Below, piece by piece: positions 15,201 through 20,600 of a stretch of DNA of 25,277 bases. Location of the stretch: the NCBI GenBank assembly GCA_002404095.1, contig DHJA01000178.1, positions 12,918-38,194 on the forward strand. Direction: 5' to 3'. Each line of letters begins with the position of its first letter. Positions within the stretch are counted from its first letter, which is position 1. The notes beneath the pieces are model-generated. The model was not told the origin of the DNA. It did no database searches and was given only the letters and a program-made list of their open reading frames with translations. The position numbers and the translations under genes are program-made. The stretch comes from Planctomycetaceae bacterium UBA4732 (GTDB taxonomy: Bacteria > Planctomycetota > Planctomycetia > Gemmatales > Gemmataceae).

Positions 15201-15340
15201 CCCCCGGGTTCACGAGTACGTTCACCCGGGGCTTTATTCCAGTCGCCCGAAGGGGCTTCAAAATAAGGACCGGTCGGCATATTGAGCACCTGGTGCGATT
15301 GGAATAAAGCCCCGGGTGAACGTACTCGTGAACCCGGGGG
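15201..15340. repeat. Long inverted repeat (46-bp arms) between the nucleotidyltransferase and pdeM-like genes
   Basis: The arms 15201-15246 and 15295-15340 are reverse complements with one mismatch; the outer 41 bp are perfect. The 48-nt interior contains a smaller palindrome (GCACCTGGTGC at 15286-15296). The right arm ends 8 bases before the ATG of the phosphoesterase and supplies its G-rich ribosome site. Size and symmetry suggest a MITE- or REP-like mobile repeat; a transcript crossing it would form a very stable stem. I found no obvious target-site duplication. Confidence 0.85.
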
Positions 15341-15348
15341 TGACTACC

Positions 15349-16032
15349 ATGCTCGTCCACAACGAATGGCTGCTAACACCCGCGCGTATCGCCGTCCATC
15401 TGCCGACCGCGACGGCCGTCCTGGCGGACCTGCACCTCGGCTACAACGACGCCCGCCGCCGCGACGGCGAAGCCGTGCCGCCGGCCGACTTGACGCTGAT
15501 CCTGGCGCCGCTCCGCCAAGTGCTTTTTACTCAAACCATTCAGCGGGTAGTAATCGCCGGCGATCTCTTCGAGGCCGGCGTCAACGCCGACCTTGCCGCG
15601 GAACTGGCTTCCTGGCTGATCGCGGCCGGAGTCGAGTCGGCCGTCGTTCCCGGAAACCATGATCGCGACCTCGCCAACACCCCTCACGGCCTGCCCATCC
15701 ATCCCGATGGTTGCATGGTGGGGCGCTGGCGCGTGGTCCACGGCGACGGCCGTTTGCCGGACGGCCCGGTGGTCCACGGTCACGAACATCCGCGCGTGCG
15801 TTGGTCGAGCCGCGTCGGCGGTCCCTGCTATCTGGTGGGAGAAGAAAGAATCGTTCTGCCGGCCTTCTCGGAGGACGCGGCCGGCGTCAACGTCATCCAC
15901 ACTCGGAAATGGCGGAAATATCGCTGTTGCGTGATCGCGGAAGATCACGTCCTCGACTTCGGCGAGTTGGAGACTCTCCGTAAACGACTCGACCGCGGCC
16001 CCGAGAGGCCGCGGTCGATGAAGCATGACTAA
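15349..16032 (+). CDS. PdeM-like metallophosphoesterase (DNA-ligase-associated type)
   Basis: A 227-aa calcineurin-like phosphoesterase with a complete metal-site set: D27-x-H29 (LADLHLGY), GD at 71-72 (AGDLFE), GNHD at 102-105, H131 (VVHGDG) and HGHEH at 143-147. The DLHLGY start and small size fit the ligase-associated PdeM family, usually found with an Lhr-type helicase, a beta-lactamase-fold exonuclease and an ATP-dependent ligase; only the helicase is in this window. The start at 15349 follows GGGGG 8 bases upstream and immediately precedes the conserved N-terminal strand. The open frame begins at 15316, inside the inverted repeat, adding 11 repeat-encoded residues that I consider untranslated. 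The 3' end contains a 12-bp-arm hairpin. Confidence 0.83.
   Translation: MLVHNEWLLTPARIAVHLPTATAVLADLHLGYNDARRRDGEAVPPADLTLILAPLRQVLFTQTIQRVVIAGDLFEAGVNADLAAELASWLIAAGVESAVVPGNHDRDLANTPHGLPIHPDGCMVGRWRVVHGDGRLPDGPVVHGHEHPRVRWSSRVGGPCYLVGEERIVLPAFSEDAAGVNVIHTRKWRKYRCCVIAEDHVLDFGELETLRKRLDRGPERPRSMKHD
15989..16018. terminator. 12-bp-arm hairpin at the 3' end of the pdeM-like gene
   Basis: Arms 15989-16000 and 16007-16018 are perfect reverse complements around CCGAGA. It lies within the last codons of the phosphoesterase and just before the convergent BON-domain gene's stop (16044). It could serve as terminator for either gene, although no U-tract is present. Confidence 0.45.
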
Positions 16033-16043
16033 GGGTGCTTCTG

Positions 16044-16832
16044 TTACCAGTAGCGCAGGTGCCACCAGTTGTATTTGGTCGCCGTCTTGCTAAACCACCA
16101 ATAGCCATCGTCAAACTCCAGTTTCACCGAGCGCCAGCCGAGCGGCACTTTCGGGAAAGGGTAGTTCGGCCCGATGAACGGAAAGGCGTTGTAGGGATAG
16201 TCCAGCGGGTAGGCTACGCGCGAGTAGTTGTTGTACGGGGCGTAGGTCGGCCAAGCGTAGGGCGGCATCCTGGGCGGATTAAGGTCGTAGGGCGACGGTG
16301 CGGGCGCCTGGAAGACCGGAACCGGCTCGACTCCCGGCCCGCCGGGAAGAGCGCCGGGCGGCGCACCGATTGGAGGGCCGTCGTTTCGCGGGGCAGCCAC
16401 CGGTTCCGGAGTCGGCGCCGGAATGATCGGTGCAGGCGGCGGAACGAGCGGCGGCTCTTCGGCGCGAACGGGGGTCACGCCGCCCGCCAAGTTCATGCGA
16501 TCCAACACGCGCTCGACGCCGGGCGCGCCTTGAACAATACGCAGCACTTCCTCGCGTTGCGGCTGGTCGGCGACGGAGCCGGTCAGCCGGGCCACGCCGT
16601 TCTGGAATGCCACGCTGACATCGTAACCGTGCAACTCCGCGCTCTGGCGCAGTTGACTGGCGATAATATCGGCGGTTTGTTGATTTTGCGAAGTGGCGGC
16701 CGGCAGAGCTTCGCCGGCGTGAAATCCTATCCGCTGCGGTTCGGCCGTCGGCGCGGCGGCCAGCGCGAGCGGGGAATGCGCCACGCACACCCCCAGCGCT
16801 GCAGCCAACAAGGATCGAGAACGGAAGGTCAC
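16044..16832 (-). CDS. Secreted BON-domain protein with proline-rich linker
   Basis: A 262-aa protein with a signal peptide (about residues 1-27, ending LALAAAP). Residues about 52-115 resemble a BON domain: two helices around GYDVSVAFQNGVARLTGSVAD and a second helix with QREEVLRIVQGAPGVERVLDRM. BON domains associate with membranes or other envelope proteins. A long Pro/Gly/Ala-rich linker (about 120-190) and a Tyr/Trp-rich C-terminus (FDDGYWWFS, ending in LRYW) follow; the aromatic tail looks conserved but I do not recognise it. The GTG at 16832 is preferred over an ATG at 16904 because AGGAGG stands 8 bases upstream and the signal peptide follows directly. It converges on the pdeM-like gene with an 11-base gap. 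Confidence 0.8.
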   Translation of the reverse strand: MTFRSRSLLAAALGVCVAHSPLALAAAPTAEPQRIGFHAGEALPAATSQNQQTADIIASQLRQSAELHGYDVSVAFQNGVARLTGSVADQPQREEVLRIVQGAPGVERVLDRMNLAGGVTPVRAEEPPLVPPPAPIIPAPTPEPVAAPRNDGPPIGAPPGALPGGPGVEPVPVFQAPAPSPYDLNPPRMPPYAWPTYAPYNNYSRVAYPLDYPYNAFPFIGPNYPFPKVPLGWRSVKLEFDDGYWWFSKTATKYNWWHLRYW

Positions 16833-17019
16833 GGCAACATCCTCCTGACGCTGTGCGGTGAGCGGGCGACGGCTAACTATTGCCGATGGTAAATGGCGGG
16901 TCAAACGTTCAGAGCGTCATTTGTCCGTTTCCTATTCTTGGAAAGGCCGCGCCCGACGCGGATTCGCGCCACATGGCACGGCGGGAAAAGTTTACCGCAT
17001 CGGCACGCCCGACAAGATT

Positions 17020-17051
17020 TTGCTGGTACTGCGATATTTCTGAGATAAACT
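17020..17051 (+). promoter_or_regulatory. Promoter candidate for the CBS gene
   Basis: TTGCTG (17020-17025) and GATAAA (17044-17049) or TAAACT (17046-17051) are spaced 18 or 20 bases apart, about 40 bases before the ATG at 17090. The surrounding 40 bases are AT-richer than the neighbourhood. This is a weak consensus match. Confidence 0.3.
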
Positions 17052-17089
17052 AACCATCAGCCCATCCGATGGCGCCAGGAGCGAGACCC

Positions 17090-17590
17090 ATGAACCACAC
17101 ACCGCCCCCGACGACGAAGCGAATGACGCTGGCCCAGGCGACGGCCGAGGACTTGATGTCCGCCAATCCGGTGTCGCTTTATCAGGGAGTCTCCGTTCAA
17201 GAGGCGATCGCGCTGCTGACCGACCGCAGCATCACGGCCGCGCCGGTGATCGACGACGCCGGCCGGCCCGTCGGCGTACTCAGCCGCGGCGACATCCTCG
17301 TCCACGAGCGCGAACAGGTGCGTCACGCCACGCTGACCGACAACGAAGACTGGGAGGACGCGCCGCGCCGCGCCGCCCATGAAGGGTTCTCCGTCGAAGT
17401 GGTGGACCCCACGAAGGTGCGCGACATCATGACGCCGATGGTGTTCACGGTCGGCCTGCGGACGACGGCCGCCAAGGTCGTGGAGGAGATGCTGGCGATG
17501 AAAGTGCATCAGCTTTTCGTGGTGGACGACGACCGGGCCTTGGTCGGCGTCATTAGCTCGTTGGACGTGCTGCGGCATCTGCCGATTTGA
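17090..17590 (+). CDS. Protein with two CBS domains
   Basis: A 166-aa soluble protein consisting of a CBS pair (Bateman module): CBS1 about 19-75 (AEDLMSANPVSL ... RPVGVLSRGDIL) and CBS2 about 107-165 (KVRDIMTPMVFTV ... LVGVISSLDVLRHL). They are separated by an acidic linker with TDNEDWED. Such modules bind adenosine nucleotides such as AMP, ATP or SAM and act as energy or metabolite sensors; no effector domain is attached, so it probably works in trans. The start at 17090 follows AGGAG at 9 bases; an ATG at 17069 would put seven residues over that ribosome site. It is a single gene, 39 bases upstream of the antitoxin gene. Confidence 0.88.
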   Translation: MNHTPPPTTKRMTLAQATAEDLMSANPVSLYQGVSVQEAIALLTDRSITAAPVIDDAGRPVGVLSRGDILVHEREQVRHATLTDNEDWEDAPRRAAHEGFSVEVVDPTKVRDIMTPMVFTVGLRTTAAKVVEEMLAMKVHQLFVVDDDRALVGVISSLDVLRHLPI

Positions 17591-17629
17591 ACGCCGGCAA
17601 GTCGGGCTTTTCGCTGAAAGGAGAAGCGA

Positions 17630-17854
17630 ATGAAAACTGTGGAGGCGACGACCGTCGTCGGACCCGACCGGATGTTGGTCGTGCAATTGCCCCCCGGCGT
17701 TTCGGTAGGGGAGCATCATGTCGTGGTGGTCATCGACGAATCAGCGCTGGCCGAGGCGGAACGCCCGGCGTTGCCATTCTCGAATTATCCCGTCGGGCTT
17801 GTGTCAGATTCCTTGACGTTCCGAAGAGAAGACCTCTATGGCGATGCCGTCTGA
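17630..17854 (+). CDS. Antitoxin-like protein paired with a PIN-domain toxin
   Basis: A 74-aa protein. The N-terminal beta-rich part (VEATTVVGPDRMLVVQLPPGV, then GEHHVVVVID at about 27-36) and C-terminal tail (SDSLTFRREDLYGD) match the small antitoxins typically found directly before PIN-domain VapC toxins in planctomycetes and cyanobacteria. In such pairs the N-terminus binds DNA and represses the operon and the tail wraps the toxin. AGGAG lies 7 bases before the ATG. The next gene starts inside its last codons, the usual coupling. Since the toxin is truncated, the antitoxin may now have no partner here. Family assignment is by pattern only. Confidence 0.7.
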   Translation: MKTVEATTVVGPDRMLVVQLPPGVSVGEHHVVVVIDESALAEAERPALPFSNYPVGLVSDSLTFRREDLYGDAV

Positions 17855-18002
17855 TAAGGTCTTTATTGACACGAATATCCTGGTATACGCCCACTTGACG
17901 CTGTCGCCGTTTCACGATGCGCCCGTTGCAAAACTGCTTAGTCATAGTAAGTGTTTGGCTTCCTGCAAGAATGCCTGCACACCAGATGCAGCGCCTCATT
18001 AG
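17838..18002 (+). pseudogene. Truncated PIN-domain (VapC-type) toxin
   Basis: The gene overlaps the antitoxin stop by 17 bases and encodes KVFIDTNILVYAHL at about residues 7-20, the first strand of a PIN domain with its first catalytic Asp. Homology-like sequence ends near residue 35 (APVAKLL) and a stop follows after 54 codons, while VapC proteins normally have 130-150 residues and three further acidic catalytic positions. The 3' end abuts the convergent toxin remnant at 17999. It is therefore a broken ribonuclease toxin. An ATG at 17844 is an equally good start. Confidence 0.75.
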
Positions 18003-18294
18003 ACGCGATCGGACCAGTACCCCGGTAGCTGTCGGTCGTGTGCCACGGCGACTACCCGCACTCTGTCCCCATCCAGCCGATAGATCAGCCCATACGGATA
18101 ACGCCGCAGCGCACAGCGCCGGTGCCGGTTGTCGCATAATGGGCACGCTTCGGGGAACGACTCGATGAACGACACGGCTCGTTCGGCAGCCGCCTCGAAC
18201 CGGGCGGCCGCTCGTGGGCTGCGGGCCAGATACCATGCCAAGGCGCCGCCTCGTACTCGGTTTCGGCGGCGGCGTGTAGCGACGCCTTAACCAT
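17999..18294 (-). pseudogene. Frameshifted ParE/RelE-type toxin
   Basis: Two overlapping frames together make one ParE/RelE-superfamily toxin. Codons from 18294 give MVKASLHAAAETEYEAA, and a second frame, entered near 18241-18247, gives LAWYLARSPRAAARFEAA and continues to the typical C-terminus YPYGLIYRLDGDRVRVVAVAHD (stop at 17999). Two extra bases, or one missing base plus an extra codon, at the run GGCGGCGCC explain the break. The C-terminal part alone (from a TTG at 18241) lacks the first helix. The start codon overlaps the end of the ankyrin gene by 8 bases, the arrangement normally seen between antitoxin and toxin. Sequencing error is an alternative to real decay. Confidence 0.7.
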
Positions 18295-18823
18295 CGGATC
18301 GCTCTTCCAGCCTGGCGCGCACCCGCCGTTTGACCTCCGGCCAAGGGGTAAGGACGGCGTGAAAGAAACTGGTATGCGCCCCGCGCTGAACCAGCCGTCG
18401 TGCCGCCTCCCAATTGCCGAACGCAGTCGCGTCCGCGAGCGGCGGCCCTCCGGCTATGACGGCGCCCGGTGCTTCGATGTCCGCCCCGGCGTCGAGAAGT
18501 GCGTCGAGTACTGCGATATCGTTACTGCTGGCGGCCCAATGCAAAGGGGTTTCCGTGTGAGGGCCGCTGAATCGGGCATTGACCTCGGCGCCCGCTTCGA
18601 TTAACGCCGCAACGGACTCTGCACCATTCGGAAAGTGGCCCGGCCAGTCCGTCGCGACACGCAACAGCGTGCGCGACATCCCATTAGGGTTAGCATCTCC
18701 GAGCCTCGCCAGGGCCACGTCCGGATTCTCGGTCAGCAGCCGCTTTAGCGTCGAGAGATCCCCGGTGTGTATGGCCTCGACTACAGCGACGGCGACGGGC
18801 TCTTCCGTATCGATGTACTGCAT
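18287..18823 (-). CDS. Ankyrin-repeat protein with an antitoxin-like C-terminal tail
   Basis: A 178-aa protein. Residues about 5-60 form a degenerate first repeat, and about 65-160 contain three ankyrin units: ESVAALIEAGAEVNARF; TPLHWAASSNDIAVLDALLDAGADIEAPG; PLADATAFGNWEAARRLVQRGA. Ankyrin repeats mediate protein binding. The last about 18 residues (TPWPEVKRRVRARLEE) depart from the repeat and resemble the C-terminal tail of addiction-module antitoxins of the TIGR02574/PF09720 type, whose genes normally overlap a ParE toxin gene, as this one does. I infer a fusion of an ankyrin gene to an antitoxin remnant. The ATG at 18823 has only a modest ribosome site (GGAAA). Intact as an ORF; function unknown. 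Confidence 0.75.
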   Translation of the reverse strand: MQYIDTEEPVAVAVVEAIHTGDLSTLKRLLTENPDVALARLGDANPNGMSRTLLRVATDWPGHFPNGAESVAALIEAGAEVNARFSGPHTETPLHWAASSNDIAVLDALLDAGADIEAPGAVIAGGPPLADATAFGNWEAARRLVQRGAHTSFFHAVLTPWPEVKRRVRARLEERSDG

Positions 18824-18860
18824 GTACTCATTTCCACGGTCAGGATGTTAATGTGCAGCC

Positions 18861-19023
18861 GCCTAACGACCCCGCTCAGCAGCGGCGGGGGCTGAGGAGC
18901 CTACAAACTTGGGAAAGCAATCGTGACCCCTAACGCCACAGCTCACCTGCCGGGGCTGCTGCAAGAGCTTGATAGCGCGCAATACCGTAACGCGGCTCCG
19001 GTCAGATGCACCGCCTGGTTCGG
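18861..19023 (-). other. Possible integron attC-like recombination site
   Basis: Read on the minus strand, the stretch starts with GCCGAAC (19023-19017) and ends with GTTAGGC (18867-18861), which are complementary except for one position. This resembles the RYYYAAC/GTTRRRY outer boxes of attC sites. The interior contains further GC-rich partial complementarity (for example GCTCAGC and GCTGAG). It lies after the 65-aa gene and before the ankyrin gene, as a cassette-associated site would. At 163 bp it is longer than most attC sites and no integrase is in the window, so this stays tentative. Confidence 0.35.
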
Positions 19024-19028
19024 CGGGT

Positions 19029-19226
19029 TCAGTGCAGTCGTACACAAGCCTCGAACCGAAGGATCTCTTCTTTGAACTGATTGATCCGTTTCTTGAGTGA
19101 GCGCAAAGTCAGTTCTCGAACATGCTCGCTCATCGCCGGGCCTTGCCGGGTTTTCGCGTAGAGTTGCTCCAACTCTTGGAGTTTCACCCGCGTGTTCTCC
19201 AGCTGGCGTCGGTTTTCAATGCTCAT
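19029..19226 (-). CDS. 65-aa helical protein coupled to the DUF6932-type gene
   Basis: A small, charged, all-helical protein: helix 1 about 4-27 (RRQLENTRVKLQELEQLY) and helix 2 about 37-62 (ELTLRSLKKRINQFKEEILRFEA), both with heptad-like hydrophobic spacing suitable for a coiled-coil hairpin. The start at 19226 follows GAGG at 9 bases and overlaps the stop of the upstream gene in ATGA, so translation is coupled; the frame extends to 19406 but only as a shadow of that gene. I recall similar small proteins beside DUF6932 genes in other bacteria, but I know no function. Its size and position suggest an antitoxin-like or regulatory partner, which is a hypothesis. Confidence 0.72.
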   Translation of the reverse strand: MSIENRRQLENTRVKLQELEQLYAKTRQGPAMSEHVRELTLRSLKKRINQFKEEILRFEACVRLH

Positions 19227-19624
19227 GGGCAAACCTCTATGATTCCCTTGGGCGCCAAGTTTCGGTCGGTCGCAAAGGTTCTCTCGGTGAACTGCTGAAA
19301 GCCTTCCCCGTCCACCAACTCTAGATTGAGGAAGGGTAGGCCAGCGAGCAGTTCCGCTTCCGCCGCCGCCTCGTGCGGGAAGTCTGGTCCAATCAGCAGG
19401 ACACAATCCACGTCATTCGGTTCCAGCTTGTCCGTGACAAAACTGCCGTTCACGACGATCCGCTGCGCCCCGGCGCGCCAAGCCAAATCGACCAGCCAGC
19501 GCAAGGATTCCATCTCCGCCTGACGGAGTTCAGATTCCTGGCCGAACCGAGCGGCGATTTCCTCCAAAGTGGCAGGATGAATCCCCGGCGGCAAATAGCC
19601 ATCATCGTTGTAGTGCGGGATCAT
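19223..19624 (-). CDS. DUF6932-type protein with nucleotidyltransferase-like motif
   Basis: A 133-aa protein beginning with MIPHYNDDGYLPPGIHPATLEE, the hallmark start of the DUF6932 group. It contains GS at 60-61 (VVNGSFVTD) and D71-x-D73 (PNDVDCVLL), spaced like the G-S and D-x-D motifs of polymerase-beta-fold minimal nucleotidyltransferases. A nucleotide-transfer activity is therefore plausible. A third acidic residue cannot be assigned with confidence. The gene overlaps the following 65-aa gene in ATGA. The pair is compact, intact and sits beside decayed toxin-antitoxin genes, which is typical of accessory stress or defence cassettes. The ATG at 19624 has GGAAG about 6 bases upstream. Confidence 0.78.
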   Translation of the reverse strand: MIPHYNDDGYLPPGIHPATLEEIAARFGQESELRQAEMESLRWLVDLAWRAGAQRIVVNGSFVTDKLEPNDVDCVLLIGPDFPHEAAAEAELLAGLPFLNLELVDGEGFQQFTERTFATDRNLAPKGIIEVCP

Positions 19625-19800
19625 GGGACTTCCGGCTGCTGCCCTCCTATCCCTCTCCTCATGATACTGCCTTCATCGCGCTTTGGGGCCAGCGTTCACA
19701 GCTCCCGGGCTGCATCTTTTATCGGAGTCCTATCGCCTTCGGGGCAAGCCGCGCGCAACTCAGAGAAACGGCGGCGATCGCAATGCAATGCTGGTCCGCT

Positions 19801-20600
19801 TCAGTCCCCCATCCGCGCCCCCAACGTCGCCAACTCGTTGAACCGATCCACCGGCTCGCCAGCCGACCACGCGATGCCGCGCAGCAGCAATACGCGGAAT
19901 AGCGGATCGTCAAAGGTCCAAGTGTAATGGCCGGGAATGCTGACGAAAATGCGGCCCTTGCCGCGTTCACAAGTCCACATCAGCGGATACGCCTTGCCCT
20001 CCTCGACGCCCGTGGCGATCACGTCGATCTTGTCCGGGTCGCCCGCCATGCCCCAATAGCTCTCGTCCACGAACTTCACCTTGCCGAAGCCGCGCGCGAT
20101 CGGGTGCTTCGAGCCGGTGAGGTCCAGTTCCAACGGGCCGTGGCGGAACCGTGTCTTTTTAGCCTCCGACGCCAGGCCGATCCGCTCCGCCAACGCCTCC
20201 ACCGCGTCGTGGCCCTCGACGGCCCAGTGGATGTAAACCAAACCGCCGCCGCGCTCCAGGTAGCCGTCGAGTTCCTTTCCGCGCTCCGCCGTCCATCCTG
20301 GATTGTTCGAGTAGAAAACGATCACATCGGCCTTCTCGAACTGCGTCGCGGTCGGCCACCCCTCCGCCGTGCCGACCGCGACGCCTTCGGCCGCGCCCAG
20401 GAGTTTGGCCCAGCGGCGCTGCCACAGCGGGTAGTCGTGTTCGCCCGGCCCGTGGTCCTTCGGCCCGTCGGCCAAAACGATGAACAGCTTGCGGGCGTCG
20501 GTCGCGGGCGGCTTGCTGTCTTTAAGGACGGCTTCCACCTCGGCCCGGCGCGGCGGCGGCGGCGCCCCGTCGCGCTCCAGGGCCGCCGGTTGAAGCGGCC
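19801..20600 (-). pseudogene. ThuA-like domain, probably the frameshifted C-terminal part of the upstream heme-binding protein
   Basis: The ThuA-like glutamine-amidotransferase-fold domain has KLFIVLADGPKDHGPGEHDYP at its start, VIVFYSNNPGW, GGLVYIHWAVEG, GSKHPIARGF and RGKGRIFVSIPGHYTWTFDD. As a separate gene it would have to start at a GTG at 20538 (245 aa) without a good ribosome site. However, the frame stays open upstream and reads RPLQPAALERDGAPPPPRRAEVEAVLKDS, a linker of the kind that in planctomycetes joins the heme-binding domain to ThuA in one protein. Removing one C at 20599-20600 restores that fusion. ThuA-like domains occur in sugar utilisation gene sets. The domain itself looks intact. 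Confidence 0.75.

Noticed and set aside
16035..16892. 285-aa plus-strand open frame opposite the BON-domain gene
   Set aside because: The minus-strand reading has a signal peptide, BON domain and a good ribosome site; the plus reading is Arg/Val-rich without any motif.
18863..19045. 60-aa minus-strand frame between the ankyrin and 65-aa genes
   Set aside because: No ribosome site or family resemblance; it overlaps the attC-like region and the end of the 65-aa gene.
19625..19800. Regulatory RNA or small gene between the DUF6932 pair and the ThuA-like region
   Set aside because: No start with a ribosome site, no strong hairpin and no recognisable RNA family in these 176 bases.
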